64,000 nucleotides of DNA from Acidobacteriaceae bacterium (GCA_903642235.1 CAHJWL010000007.1:1-64000); one strand, 5' to 3'. Shown: positions 43,651 through 53,060, counted from the stretch's first letter. The notes: generated by a model not told the origin, from the sequence alone. Translations and numbers: made by a program.

Positions 43651-45117
43651 TTAGTTGCCGCAGGCCTCGGGGGTGAGGTGCTCGCCGCGGATGAGGCGCG
43701 CGTAGACCGAGGCGCTGAGTTTGGGGATGCGCTGCTGCGTGTCGAAGTCGACGTAGATCAGGCCGTACCGGCCGCCATAGCCGCTGAACCATTCGAGGTT
43801 GTCGTGGCTGGACCAGAGATGGTAGCCGCGGACATCAGAGCCGGCGGCGATGGCCTGCTGCATGGCATTGACGTGCGTGACGATGTAGCGGCAGCGGCGA
43901 ACATCGCGGACGGCACCGTGGACGAGCAGATCATCGCCGGGGAAGCCGGCGCCGTTCTCTGTGATGAAGACGGTGGGGTTGCCGTAGTCGATGCGGATGC
44001 GATCGAGCAGGGCCTTAAATTGATCCGGGCGTACGGGTCCGTTGAAGGCTGAGTCGACTCCCTCGGGTCGGTAGTACTCGGCGGCCGAGACGTCGGTTGC
44101 TCCGGCAGGCTGACGATAGAAGGCCGGGGCGTAGTAGTTGATGCCGAGATAGTCAAAGTGGGCAGCGTGCACCTTGGCCGCGTCGCCGGGCTGCACGTCG
44201 ATCTGCATGCCTTTCTGCTTGGCAAGAGCGAGAATGTCGGCTGGGTACGTGCCTTTGTAGAGGGCGTCAAGAAACCAGCGATTGAGGACGCCATCGCCGA
44301 AGTTCGCAGCGGCAAGGTCGGCGGGCGAGGCGTTAGGAGCTGTGAGCGCGGGGAGCAGCGGCAGGGCGATGCCGAGGCGGCCCTTGTAGCCCTTTGCGTT
44401 GAAGCTCTCTTTGGCGGAGGCGGACGCGAGCAGGATGTGGTTGTAGGTTTTGAGGGAGACGGCGAGGTGCGCGGCGTCAGGCAGGAGGCGCAGATCTCCG
44501 GGCTGCCCGGCGAGCCGCTCCTCTGCCACAGTCTTGAGGTCGCGTTCGATGGCCGGCTCGTTGACCAGAACGAAGAGGTCGACCTGATCGGCGAAGTTTG
44601 CGAAGACGACCTCCGCATAGCGGGTGAACCATCGGATGGAATCGCGATTCTCCCAGCCGCCGGCGGCGGCGAGCGAGGCCGGCATATCCCAGTGATAAAG
44701 CGTGAGCATGGGCTGGATACCGGCGGCCTTTAGGTCGGTGATGAACTGCCGGTAGTGCGCGACGGCGGCCGGGTTGACGGGGCCGAGGCCGTCCGGCAGG
44801 ATGCGTGGCCAGGAGATGGAGAAGCGGTAGCTGGTGAGGCCCATCCCCTTGAGCAGTGCGATGTCTTTGAGGTACTGCGCGCGGTCGTAGAAGTTGATGG
44901 CGACAGCCCCGGAGATGCCGGGGCCGGCGAGGTGATCGTCGTCGAGGTAGACGTCCCAGATGGACTTACCCTTGTTGTCGGCGGTTGAGGCGCCTTCGAC
45001 CTGGTAGGCGGCGGAGGCGGCTCCCCAGCGGAAGGGCTCGTGGGCGGGTGGGGTCTGGGCGGGGAGGATGCTGCTCGCAGCGAGGAGAACTAGAGCCGTA
45101 AGGACGTGTTTGAGCAT
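43651..45117 (-). CDS. Secreted GH1 beta-glucosidase
   Basis: 488 aa. A signal peptide (MLKHVLTALVLLAASSILPA) is unusual for GH1 enzymes, which are mostly cytoplasmic. GH1 motifs are FRWGAASAAYQVEGA, YRFSISWPRILPDGLGPVN, TLYHWDMPASL, the acid/base Glu in LVNEPA (near 182) and the nucleophile in FITENGAGFP (near 386), with WSSHDNLEWFSGYGGRYGL near the end. It hydrolyses beta-glucosides in the periplasm or outside. It lies inside the his cluster, between hisH and hisF, with repeat-filled gaps on both sides. Confidence 0.94.
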   Translation of the reverse strand: MLKHVLTALVLLAASSILPAQTPPAHEPFRWGAASAAYQVEGASTADNKGKSIWDVYLDDDHLAGPGISGAVAINFYDRAQYLKDIALLKGMGLTSYRFSISWPRILPDGLGPVNPAAVAHYRQFITDLKAAGIQPMLTLYHWDMPASLAAAGGWENRDSIRWFTRYAEVVFANFADQVDLFVLVNEPAIERDLKTVAEERLAGQPGDLRLLPDAAHLAVSLKTYNHILLASASAKESFNAKGYKGRLGIALPLLPALTAPNASPADLAAANFGDGVLNRWFLDALYKGTYPADILALAKQKGMQIDVQPGDAAKVHAAHFDYLGINYYAPAFYRQPAGATDVSAAEYYRPEGVDSAFNGPVRPDQFKALLDRIRIDYGNPTVFITENGAGFPGDDLLVHGAVRDVRRCRYIVTHVNAMQQAIAAGSDVRGYHLWSSHDNLEWFSGYGGRYGLIYVDFDTQQRIPKLSASVYARLIRGEHLTPEACGN

Positions 45118-45184
45118 GGGCGGGACGGCCTCTCTTTGTGGAAGGCTAGCTTCTCATATTCGGGGTTTCAGTGGCATCGCTGGG

Positions 45185-45252
45185 GGCCATCGGAAGAAAC
45201 CACCCAGGACGAGAAGGCCGTTATGGATGGTGCACCCAGCCGTCGGCGTGGC
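45185..45252 (+). repeat. Dispersed repeat family B, copy 5
   Basis: GCCATCGGAAGAAACCACCC, then GTTATGGATGGTGCACCC and GTCGGCGTGGCA. It sits between the hisH 3' end and the GH1 start. Confidence 0.7.
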
Positions 45253-45256
45253 AGGA

Positions 45257-45868
45257 CTAGAAATAGAGAAAATTGCGCAGGATCTGGAGGCCGGTTTCGG
45301 CGGATTTTTCAGGGTGGAACTGGACGCCCATGACGTTGTCGCGCTCGACGACGGCAGTGAAGGGGCCGCCGTAGTTTGTAACTGCCGCGGTGTTAGATGA
45401 GACAGGGGCACGCCAGGAGTGGGTGTAGTAGACGAAGCTGCCGGAGGAGATACCGGCGAGCAGGCGGGAGTCGGGGCGGATGTCTTCGAGCCCGTTCCAG
45501 CCGACGTGCGGGGATTTGAGCGGGGCGTCATTGAAGATGGCGGGGAAGTGCTCGCAGGAGCCGCCGAAGTGCGAGAGGCCCTCGGTGGCTTCGGCCTCAG
45601 TGGAGCCATCGTAGAGCCACTGCAGGCCGACGCAGATGCCGAGGAACGGGGTGCCCTGCTTGATGGCGTCGCGGGTGGCCTGTGTGAGCTCGAGGTCGTG
45701 GAGGAGCTGGGTGGAGCGGAAGTGGCCGACGCCGGGGAGGATGATTTTTGAGGCACGGCGGAGGTCTGCGGGGTCTTGGGTGACGACAAGGTTCTCGGTG
45801 CCGAGGTACCGGAGCGTTTTGACGACGCTGGTGAGGTTGCCGGCTTTGTAGTCGATGATGGCGATCAT
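45257..45868 (-). CDS. hisH: Imidazole glycerol phosphate synthase, glutamine amidotransferase subunit
   Basis: 203 aa. The class I glutaminase triad is Cys79 in FLGICVGLQWL, His185 and Glu187 in GVQFHPEKS. The oxyanion strand is ILPGVGHF. It releases ammonia from glutamine and channels it to HisF. The ATG follows the stop of a small membrane-protein gene as TGACATG, so they are co-translated. The downstream gene on this strand is the GH1 glucosidase rather than hisF. Confidence 0.96.
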   Translation of the reverse strand: MIAIIDYKAGNLTSVVKTLRYLGTENLVVTQDPADLRRASKIILPGVGHFRSTQLLHDLELTQATRDAIKQGTPFLGICVGLQWLYDGSTEAEATEGLSHFGGSCEHFPAIFNDAPLKSPHVGWNGLEDIRPDSRLLAGISSGSFVYYTHSWRAPVSSNTAAVTNYGGPFTAVVERDNVMGVQFHPEKSAETGLQILRNFLYF

Positions 45869-45869
45869 G

Positions 45870-46154
45870 TCAGAAGAGGGACAGTCCCATCAGATACCAG
45901 AGCACGAAGAGAGGCAAGCTGAGGGCGAGCATGGCCAGTCTTGGCAGACCCTTGCCGACAAAAGCCAGGATGAACGCGACGAGCGCAGAGCCTAAACCCC
46001 ACTGAACCCAGGGAACACCTTCGGCACCTTGTGCCAAGTAGTCTGTCGCTTGCACGTGGCGAGCAAAGCTTCCGACGAGGAGTGCGCTCGAGAGCACTCC
46101 CGCGGCAACTGCCAAACGAAAGAGAATGGACCGAACTGTTGAAAGAGTTCGCAT
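45870..46154 (-). CDS. Small three-helix membrane protein
   Basis: 94 aa with three predicted membrane segments (ILFRLAVAAGVLSSALLVG, WVQWGLGSALVAFILAFVG and LAMLALSLPLFVLWYLMG). I do not recognise a family. Its stop is 1 nt before hisH and 12 nt after the frameshifted DUF6196 gene, so it belongs to the his transcript. No charged or catalytic pattern suggests a function. Confidence 0.65.
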   Translation of the reverse strand: MRTLSTVRSILFRLAVAAGVLSSALLVGSFARHVQATDYLAQGAEGVPWVQWGLGSALVAFILAFVGKGLPRLAMLALSLPLFVLWYLMGLSLF

Positions 46155-46166
46155 CGGGTACAGGTC

Positions 46167-46596
46167 TTAGGTGCAGCAAAGGTTGGTGAAGAGTTCGTGC
46201 AACGCCTCAGCCGCAGGTGAGGGGGCGCACCAGTAATCGAAGTTGCCATTACGTTCGGAGTTTTTGGCCGCAGATGACGGCGACTCCGCTGCCGGTGTGC
46301 TGCTTAATGAGGGTGCCGAGCCAGCCGACGAAGCCGCTGTTATCGACTCCGGTTTCGAAGTGAATGCTCCAGAGGGTGAGGGGCTCGGCCGTGGAAAAGT
46401 CGCCGGGGACGAGCTGACTCCAGCGGTCGCCGTCGCGGATGAAGGCGAGGGCTTCGGGATGGAGGCTGGTGGCGAAGTCGGCGTGGGCGAACTCGGTGAA
46501 GTGGCATTCGCCGGGGCGCGCGTGGATGTCGCAATCGCGAAGGACGCGGCGGAGGCGGGTGTCGGTCTGAGCGGGCGTTTCGGTCTGGATATGCAT
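46167..46596 (-). pseudogene. DUF6196-family gene with a one-base frameshift
   Basis: The first frame encodes 115 aa (MHIQTETPAQTDTRLRRVL, ALAFIRDGDRWSQLVPGDF, IHFETGVDNSGFVGWLGTL, GVAVICGQ) and then stops at 46249. The expected family C-terminus continues in the next frame: NSERNGNFDYWCAP, and 17 more residues to a stop at 46167. The switch lies in a run of five A bases (46261-46257); four A bases would join the two parts perfectly. It is a recent inactivating insertion, a sequencing error, or slippage-dependent expression. The function of DUF6196 is unknown. It sits between two small membrane genes in the his cluster. Confidence 0.7.
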
Positions 46597-46620
46597 GGGC
46601 TTCGGACGAGCTGCGGTAAG

Positions 46621-46920
46621 TCACTTACTCGTGAGGAACACAAAGGTGATGAAACAGAGAGTTAGTACGCTGGATATAACACCGAAGACACGAGATCGAC
46701 CCTGCCCGAGACTTGAGAGCAGCAGTGTGAGGCAGGCGAGTAAAAACATCGAGATGAAACCATCTACAAGAACCTGCCCCTTTCCAGCCACGTACTTGCC
46801 AACACTCCAAGTCCGAAAGCTTGCTTCGAGTACCGCGTAGTCGAACAGCGCTGTAGCGAAAGCGGTAATGGAGGCCGCTGCACTAACCTGCGCTAGACGC
46901 TCACGTCGACTCACATTCAT
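46621..46920 (-). CDS. Small three-helix membrane protein downstream of hisB
   Basis: 99 aa from the ATG at 46920 (a GTG at 46914 has a better-spaced GGAG). Segments SITAFATALFDYAVL, GFISMFLLACLTLLLSSLG and VFGVISSVLTLCFITFVFL are likely membrane helices; the N-terminus is basic (NVSRRERLAQ). No family is recognised. It begins 16 nt after the hisB stop, which makes co-transcription likely. Confidence 0.6.
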   Translation of the reverse strand: MNVSRRERLAQVSAAASITAFATALFDYAVLEASFRTWSVGKYVAGKGQVLVDGFISMFLLACLTLLLSSLGQGRSRVFGVISSVLTLCFITFVFLTSK

Positions 46921-46936
46921 CTCCAAAGGGTTACGG

Positions 46937-47554
46937 TTAGAGAAGACCTTTGGTGCTGGGGAGGAGGTCAGCCATGCGCTCGTCGCGGGAGCAGGCGCCG
47001 CGGAGGGCTCGGGCGAAGGCTTTGAAGCTGGCTTCGATCTTGTGGTGGTTGGAGCGGCCGTAGAGGACCTTGATGTGGACGTTCGATTTGGCGCCGCGGG
47101 CGAAGCCTTCGAAGAAGTCTGTAACCAGTTCGGTTTGCAGGTCGCCGACGAGGGGGACGGTGACCTGATCGTCGACGGCGTAGGCGGTGCGGCCGGAGAG
47201 GTCGATGGCGGCGACGGCGAGGGTCTCGTCCATGGGCATGACGAAGTAGCCGGCGCGGAGGATGCCGCGCTTGTCGCCGAGGGCCTGGAGGACGGCCTCG
47301 CCGAGGGCGATGCCGGTGTCTTCGACCGTGTGGTGCTGGTCGACGTCGAGGTCGCCCTTGCAGGTGAGGGTGAGATCGAAGCCGCCGTGGCGGGTGAAGA
47401 GCTCGAGCATGTGATCGAAGAAGCGGATGCCGGTGGAAACCTGGTAGGTGCCCTGCCCGTCGAGGTTGAGGGTGAGGGCGATCCTGGTTTCGGTGGTGTC
47501 GCGGGTGATGGTGCCGGTGCGGACTACGTTGGTTACAGATTCTGCTTCAGGCAT
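46937..47554 (-). CDS. hisB: Imidazoleglycerol-phosphate dehydratase
   Basis: 205 aa from the ATG at 47554, preceded by GGAG; the longer open frame to 47722 is not part of the conserved protein. Manganese-binding His/Glu motifs are [50 protein letters not shown] and [17 protein letters not shown]. It dehydrates imidazole glycerol phosphate to imidazole acetol phosphate. It is a stand-alone dehydratase without a HisB phosphatase domain. It heads the minus-strand his cluster; no histidine-rich leader peptide was found upstream. Confidence 0.96.
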   Translation of the reverse strand: MPEAESVTNVVRTGTITRDTTETRIALTLNLDGQGTYQVSTGIRFFDHMLELFTRHGGFDLTLTCKGDLDVDQHHTVEDTGIALGEAVLQALGDKRGILRAGYFVMPMDETLAVAAIDLSGRTAYAVDDQVTVPLVGDLQTELVTDFFEGFARGAKSNVHIKVLYGRSNHHKIEASFKAFARALRGACSRDERMADLLPSTKGLL

Positions 47555-47871
47555 GTGACTCCATGATTGGTGGCCGGTGCTTCTGAGGTAAGCGAGTGCT
47601 CGGTAAGAGCGCTGCTCGCGGCGCTCGGTCTGCGGAGAAACGGATGTGCGTCGTGCTCCCTCGGTCCCATGGGTGGCGCTGCGACTTGGCACAAGAGATA
47701 GTAAGCCCGGGGTACGGCGCACAGAGCACGGGACAGCCTAGGGCGAAAAGCTCACTTCACCACAGCATAGTTTATCGATGGGCACGCTCCGCACCAGCTT
47801 TGCCGAAGCTCCAGAGCTTCTCCCCGGGGATGCCACGAGCGCACGACCTGGCGTGATCTCCGGCAGGATCC
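47555..47871. other. Gap between hisB and the TPR gene
   Basis: No supported gene in 317 nt. It contains a short hairpin (GAAGCTC-CA-GAGCTTC, 47806-47821) without a T-run, and must hold the hisB promoter, but no convincing -35/-10 pair stands out. Confidence 0.4.
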
Positions 47872-49101
47872 TTATGGATCGGGCCTCGGCGGGGCCGGCG
47901 CGGCGTCATTAAGCGGCAACTCACCGGGCTCTGGATCGGCCCTGGATTGTTGCTGACGGCTGAGCTCGGTCGCCCTTTTGAGCTCGTCCGCGGAGGCCGC
48001 GGCGTGGCCCAGCCGGGCGAGGGTAAGGCCGAGGTAGTAATGGGCAGGCTGGTAGTCGGGAGCAGCTCGTACGGCTCGCGCAAGAGTGGTTTGCGCGGCA
48101 GAGTACCTGCGCTGACGATAGGCGATCTGACCTAGCCCGGTGAGCGCGCCGCCGTGCAGGGCATTGCGGGCGAGAGTCTTCTCAAAGAGAGCGGCGGCGT
48201 GCGCCTCGTCATGCGCATTTGCGGCGAGAACGCCCAACTGGTAGAAGGATTCGCTCTGGCTGGGCTGAAGGGCAATGGACCGTTCGAACTGAGCTCGGGC
48301 TTCGGCCGTCTTCAACTGCAGGGCGAGGACATGGCCGAGGCCGAAGTGGGCCGTGGCATCGGATGGTTTGAGGGCGAGGTAGGCACGCAGGTAGGTCTCC
48401 GCTTCGGGCAGGTGCTGAGCATCCGTCGCCACGCGACCTGCGGCGTAGAGGGCGCGGGGATTTGTGGGGTCGAGTGCGAGAACAGACGCGAAGGCGTGTT
48501 CCGCGCGATGGTAGAGGTGCAGGTCGCCGGCGACGAGGCCGATATCGGTGAGGAGATCGGGATCGTTCGGGAGGCGCTCCGCAGCATGCTCGAGGCAGAG
48601 CAGGGCGGCTTCCGGATGGCCGGCGGCTCTGGCCTGGAGAGCAAGCGAGGTGGCGGCTTCGAGTTCGCCGGCGCGGGCTGCGACGTCCCGCGGGGCGACG
48701 GAGAGGGTGGTCTCGAAGCGGTCCATGGCTTCGGGGTAGTGCTTTTCGTTCAGGAGAAGAGAGCCGAAGGCGTCGTTCACGTCCGGCGAGTTCGGACTGG
48801 CAGCGAGGGCGTGAGCAAGAAGGGTCTCTGCCGCGGGCAGATCGGTCTGGGCGAGTCTGACGCGAGCGAGTTCGGTGAGGGCGGTGGGGTTGTCCGGATC
48901 CGTAGCGAGGAGCTGCGCCAGGATGGAAGCGGCATCGCTCAGCTGACCTTTGGCCCGAAGAATCTGGGCCTGGTTCAGGGTGCTGCCTGCTGTGTGGTCG
49001 ATCTGTGCAGGCAGACAGACGGCGAGCAGCAACGGCAGCGTGGCGGCAGCGAGTGAGCGAGCGAAGAGGACGGACATGAAAGAGGACCGATTGAGAGACA
49101 A
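47872..49101 (-). CDS. Secreted TPR-repeat protein
   Basis: 409 aa. It starts with TTG at 49101, which has GGAGG 9 nt upstream; the ATG at 49077 is the alternative. A signal peptide ends near AVCLPAQ. About ten tetratricopeptide repeats follow, each with patterns such as AAGHPEAALLCLEHAAERLP and DPTNPRALYAAGRVATDA. The C-terminus is Pro/Asp-rich. It is a periplasmic scaffold by architecture; partners are unknown. It follows the TonB receptor gene by 57 nt and is likely co-expressed with it. Confidence 0.8.
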   Translation of the reverse strand: MSLNRSSFMSVLFARSLAAATLPLLLAVCLPAQIDHTAGSTLNQAQILRAKGQLSDAASILAQLLATDPDNPTALTELARVRLAQTDLPAAETLLAHALAASPNSPDVNDAFGSLLLNEKHYPEAMDRFETTLSVAPRDVAARAGELEAATSLALQARAAGHPEAALLCLEHAAERLPNDPDLLTDIGLVAGDLHLYHRAEHAFASVLALDPTNPRALYAAGRVATDAQHLPEAETYLRAYLALKPSDATAHFGLGHVLALQLKTAEARAQFERSIALQPSQSESFYQLGVLAANAHDEAHAAALFEKTLARNALHGGALTGLGQIAYRQRRYSAAQTTLARAVRAAPDYQPAHYYLGLTLARLGHAAASADELKRATELSRQQQSRADPEPGELPLNDAAPAPPRPDP

Positions 49102-49158
49102 TCCTCTGTCCCTCCGCCGTGGAAGCGAAAGCGAACAACCGGTGCGGGTGAGCCTGCG

Positions 49159-52100
49159 TTAGAACTGAATACGGCCGGTGAGCTGGATAACGCGGGAGAA
49201 GCCGCCCTGCGATGCATTGATGACGCCGGTGGGTACACCGAAGCCGGTGCTGCCGGGCTGGTTGAAGTTGTTGTCATTCGGGGAGCCGAAGATATGGCGG
49301 TTGAAGGCGTTCAGCATTTCGATCTTCAGAAAGAGCGTGGTTCCTTCAGACAGCGGCGTCTTCTTTACCACGGTGAGATCCTCGTTGACGTAGCGATAGT
49401 TGCGTACCTCGCCGGTAACGCGAGGAATGTTTCCGAACAGGTAGCCGCCATTGTCGGCCGTCTCCGAGTTGCCGGCCCGGACTGCGCGGAGCCGACGATT
49501 ATCAGTATTGTTCTGATCCGAGAAGGCGGGGGCTGTCTGCAGAGCGGCGTAGCCCGGGTTGTTGGGACTGCCATCCGGAGCGGTGGGCACGGCGATTCCG
49601 TTGAACTCGGAGTCAACATTCGGATCCGGTCCGGTCACGGTACCGCCTGACCTCAGATTGCGGAAGGGATCAATATGACCCTTTCGTGCCTGACTCGTGA
49701 GGCTGGAGCCCGGGACGCGGCTGTACGCGATGAAATTATCCCAACCCGGGACCCTGGTTGCAGATTCAAAGGCGATGGGCTGGCCAGACTGGTAACGCTG
49801 GACGCCGCCAACCTCAAAGCCGCTGAGCAGCGAGCGAACAACAGGATTGCCGCCGCCGAGGAATGTTTTGCCCTTACCGAACGGAAGCTCGTAGAGATAG
49901 CTGATGACGAAGGTATTCGGGATGTCCTGGATGGACAGCGCCTTCTGGCTCTTGGAGTCAAAGGGGTTCTGAATCTGGGTAACGCCGCCGTTAATGCCAG
50001 GCAGCAGCGAATCGGCGTTCGTAATGTTCTTGGCCCAGGTATAGGAGGCTTGCAGGTTGAGACCGGCGGTAAAGCGGCGCTCGAGCGAAGCGACCAGGGC
50101 GTCGTACGTGTTGTGACCGACGTTCTGCAGGCAGCAATCTGTCGCGATGTAGCCATACTGCGGGAAGGGACGCAGACGTTGTTGAACCTGGCCATTGAAG
50201 GCGCCATAAGGCGATGACAGCCCGTTTGCGGCGAGGTCATAGCTCTGCAGGGCATCGCCGCGGCTGAAGTTGCTGAGTGGCATGTTGTTGATGTTCTGCA
50301 CGCCGGATCGGAGGTGCGACCCCGAGGAGCCGATGTAGCCCAGGGTCATGATCAGATCCTTTGCGAGCTCCTGCTGGACCTGGAAGTTCCACTGGTTGAT
50401 CTGCGCCGGCCGCCCGTAGGAGCCCTGGATATAGCTGTTCTGAACGGGACGGGGTGCGTTGGCATTTCCGTTATCAAAGAAGCCAGGGTTAAGGTCCGAA
50501 CCCGGGTTGGGGGCCTGAACGCCGCCATCGAGCGCAAAGGCGGGATCGAAGTTATTGCCGAGCTGCTGATTCTGAATCGTGTACCCGCTGGTGGTGCTTC
50601 CGCCGAAGTCACTATAGAGAAGCGGTCCATAGAGGGTTGCGAAGCCGCCACGGAGGACGAACGTACCATGCTGCGCGGCGGGAGTGTAGGCGAAGCCGAC
50701 GCGGGGTGCGATGTCCTTATACCAGGTGTCTGCCCATCGTTTATTGCAGTTGGTGCAAGTGGTCGCAAAGATGAGGGCGCCAGGCAGGCCGCTCTGGGGA
50801 TCCGTCTCGGTAAGGCTGAAGTTCGAGGTGTTGTTCTGTGCCTCGCGGCGTGGCTGATCGACGTCGTACCGCAGCCCGAGGTTCACAACCAGGTTACTGG
50901 AGACCTTGAGATCGTCCTGAAGGAAGCCGGCCCAGTAGTTTGAGAGCCAGCGCGGCTGGTGTGACGGCACACGGGACTCAGCATCGTTGCCGGCGCCGAG
51001 CAGCAGGCTGGCGAAGCCATTTCCGGTTCCGTTCTGGAAGCCGCCCACCTGCGTCGCCTTGGTCTCGTCGGTGCCGAAACGGAGATATCCGTTGATCTGG
51101 TCCTGAGCGAGAGCGGAGTACTGCTGGTACCGGTAGTCCACGCCGAACTTGAAGCTGTTGCGGCCCTTCTGCCAGCTGACCGAGTCGTTCACACGGATGC
51201 CGTTGTCGATGTTGGTGCCCAGCTGGTTGCGGCTGAGAGCGACATACCCGCTGTTGACTTCAACACGAGGAAAACCGGCGGTGAATGGAGTGCCGAGCTG
51301 TGTGTTGTAGTTTGTTCCGGAGGCAGCCTCGATGGAGCCGTTGATCGAGTTCGACCGGTTGAAGCCGAGATTAAGGTGGTTCAGCACATTTGGCGTGAAG
51401 ATGTGATCCCAGCCGGCGCGACCGAAGTGGGTGATGAAGTCCTGCGTCTGGACGTCTGGATCAACAGGTGCCGGCAGGCGGAGATTTGTGGGATTGTAGC
51501 GTGTGTTCTCACGCGTGCTGTAGGTGCCAAACAGCTTGTCGCTCGAGCCGATGGAATGATCGACACGGATGGAGTATGTCGTGTTGAAGATGGGAGACGA
51601 CGACGAGTAGGAGAAGTTGTTATTCAAAGCTCCGTTGGTCGGCGTGGGATAGAAGGCGGCTATGTTGCGGCCGACAGTGCTGAAACGGGCGGTTGGGATG
51701 ACGTTTGCGGGGAAGGCGGTGCGGCAACGAATGCCGTTGACGGTGCGCGTTGTCGCGGGGTCAAAGATCTGACCGTTGAGGATGGGTGTTCCATCACAGG
51801 GATTGGTCTGGCCGTTCGCACCGTTGATGAGGCGATCGGAGAAGTCTCCGTTGCGCTCTGCTGCCGTGGGCACGGAGCTGGTGGCGACGTTGCCCTGGGT
51901 GCGGCGATACTGCTCCCAGGAGAAGAAGCCGAAGGTACGGTCCCGGCCGTTGTAGATGTGAGGGATGCTAAGAGGGCCGCCGGCGGAGATGCCGAAGTCA
52001 TACTGCTTTCCAGCCGGACGGCGATTGTTATTCGCATCCTCGGTGTTGCCGATGGACTGGTAGAACGCTTTTCGACCGTTGTTGAACCAGTCGTTCGCGT

Positions 52101-53022
52101 TGAGGAACTCGTTCTGAAAGATGCCGAAGGCGGTGCCGTGGACGGCGTTGGTGCCGGACTTGATGACGAAGTTTTCGATGCCGCCGGTGGTGCGGCCAAA
52201 CTCCGCCGCGGGCACCGAGGTGGTGACCTTGAACTCGGAGATAGCTTCGACCGAAGGAGCTTCTTCATCAAACGAGGAGCCGTTCTCTGATCGGGTCTGG
52301 GAGGCTCCATCGAGCAGAACTTCATTGCCGAAGTTCTGACCACCGCCGACCTTCGAGACGAAGACGCCGTTGACGCTGTTGCCGGTACCGGGGCCGGCGG
52401 TGCCGGGGATGAGGAAGACGAAGGACTCAGGCGAGCGCATGGCGCCGACGCCGCCGAGGGCGAGGGGAAGCTCGATGATCTGGCGGGAGTTGACGGTTCC
52501 GCCGATCTCGGAGGACTGAGTCTCGATGGCCGGGGCGTTCGCGGCGACAGTGACAGTCTCGGTGTTGCCGCCGGCGCTCAGAGTGATGTCGAGGGAGGAG
52601 ACGGTGCCGACGCGAACTTCGACGCCGGTGCTCTCGCTGGTCTTGAAGCCTGCGGCGTTCGCCGTGATGGTGTAACGGCCCAGTTGTATGGAAGGGAAGC
52701 GGTAGGAGCCAGCCGAGGTGGAAACAGCGTTATAGACGGAGCCGCTGGTCTCGCTCTTCGCGGTGATGGTGGCATTCGGGACGGTGGCACCGGAGCTGTC
52801 GATCACGTTGCCGGCGATCTGGCCCTGGTTGGTCTGCGCGTGGACGAGACGAAACCCGAGAATGAAGAGACAAACAAGCGCGAGCGTGCAGAGAGTCTTG
52901 CTTTTCCTCTTCGTACCACCTCCAGCAAGGGTGCGGGTAAGGTCACGGTGCCGATCCGTCGAGGGTTTCATCTGGCGATCAGGCCGCATCTCGTACTCAG
53001 ACAATGAAGGACTCAATGGCAT
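49159..53022 (-). CDS. Oar-like TonB-dependent receptor with carboxypeptidase-regulatory domain (1)
   Basis: About 1287 aa from the ATG at 53022 (alternatives 53031 GTG, 52989, 52971). A hydrophobic export segment (TLALVCLFILGFRLVHAQ) is followed by a CarboxypepD_reg/Cna-B-like domain (GQIAGNVIDSSGATVPNATI) and a plug domain (QIIELPLALGGVGAMRSPES, LLDGASQTRSENG). A long beta-barrel ends in aromatic residues (TGRIQF), as outer-membrane proteins do. It should import polymers or oligomers with TonB energy. It has its own promoter and a LacI-type operator. Confidence 0.9.
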   Translation of the reverse strand: MPLSPSLSEYEMRPDRQMKPSTDRHRDLTRTLAGGGTKRKSKTLCTLALVCLFILGFRLVHAQTNQGQIAGNVIDSSGATVPNATITAKSETSGSVYNAVSTSAGSYRFPSIQLGRYTITANAAGFKTSESTGVEVRVGTVSSLDITLSAGGNTETVTVAANAPAIETQSSEIGGTVNSRQIIELPLALGGVGAMRSPESFVFLIPGTAGPGTGNSVNGVFVSKVGGGQNFGNEVLLDGASQTRSENGSSFDEEAPSVEAISEFKVTTSVPAAEFGRTTGGIENFVIKSGTNAVHGTAFGIFQNEFLNANDWFNNGRKAFYQSIGNTEDANNNRRPAGKQYDFGISAGGPLSIPHIYNGRDRTFGFFSWEQYRRTQGNVATSSVPTAAERNGDFSDRLINGANGQTNPCDGTPILNGQIFDPATTRTVNGIRCRTAFPANVIPTARFSTVGRNIAAFYPTPTNGALNNNFSYSSSSPIFNTTYSIRVDHSIGSSDKLFGTYSTRENTRYNPTNLRLPAPVDPDVQTQDFITHFGRAGWDHIFTPNVLNHLNLGFNRSNSINGSIEAASGTNYNTQLGTPFTAGFPRVEVNSGYVALSRNQLGTNIDNGIRVNDSVSWQKGRNSFKFGVDYRYQQYSALAQDQINGYLRFGTDETKATQVGGFQNGTGNGFASLLLGAGNDAESRVPSHQPRWLSNYWAGFLQDDLKVSSNLVVNLGLRYDVDQPRREAQNNTSNFSLTETDPQSGLPGALIFATTCTNCNKRWADTWYKDIAPRVGFAYTPAAQHGTFVLRGGFATLYGPLLYSDFGGSTTSGYTIQNQQLGNNFDPAFALDGGVQAPNPGSDLNPGFFDNGNANAPRPVQNSYIQGSYGRPAQINQWNFQVQQELAKDLIMTLGYIGSSGSHLRSGVQNINNMPLSNFSRGDALQSYDLAANGLSSPYGAFNGQVQQRLRPFPQYGYIATDCCLQNVGHNTYDALVASLERRFTAGLNLQASYTWAKNITNADSLLPGINGGVTQIQNPFDSKSQKALSIQDIPNTFVISYLYELPFGKGKTFLGGGNPVVRSLLSGFEVGGVQRYQSGQPIAFESATRVPGWDNFIAYSRVPGSSLTSQARKGHIDPFRNLRSGGTVTGPDPNVDSEFNGIAVPTAPDGSPNNPGYAALQTAPAFSDQNNTDNRRLRAVRAGNSETADNGGYLFGNIPRVTGEVRNYRYVNEDLTVVKKTPLSEGTTLFLKIEMLNAFNRHIFGSPNDNNFNQPGSTGFGVPTGVINASQGGFSRVIQLTGRIQF

Positions 53023-53046
53023 GCTCTCCACCCCATTCCGCTACTC

Positions 53047-53060
53047 TGCAAACGCTTACA
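53047..53060. promoter_or_regulatory. LacI/GalR-type operator in the TonB receptor 1 promoter
   Basis: TGCAAACGCTTACA is an imperfect palindrome with the central CG and flanks typical of LacI-family operators. It lies just downstream of the -10 box, where a bound repressor would block initiation. No LacI-family gene is present in the window. Confidence 0.6.

Noticed and set aside
47555..47871. Histidine leader peptide/attenuator before hisB
   Set aside because: No short ORF with a histidine run and no terminator with a T-tract were found.
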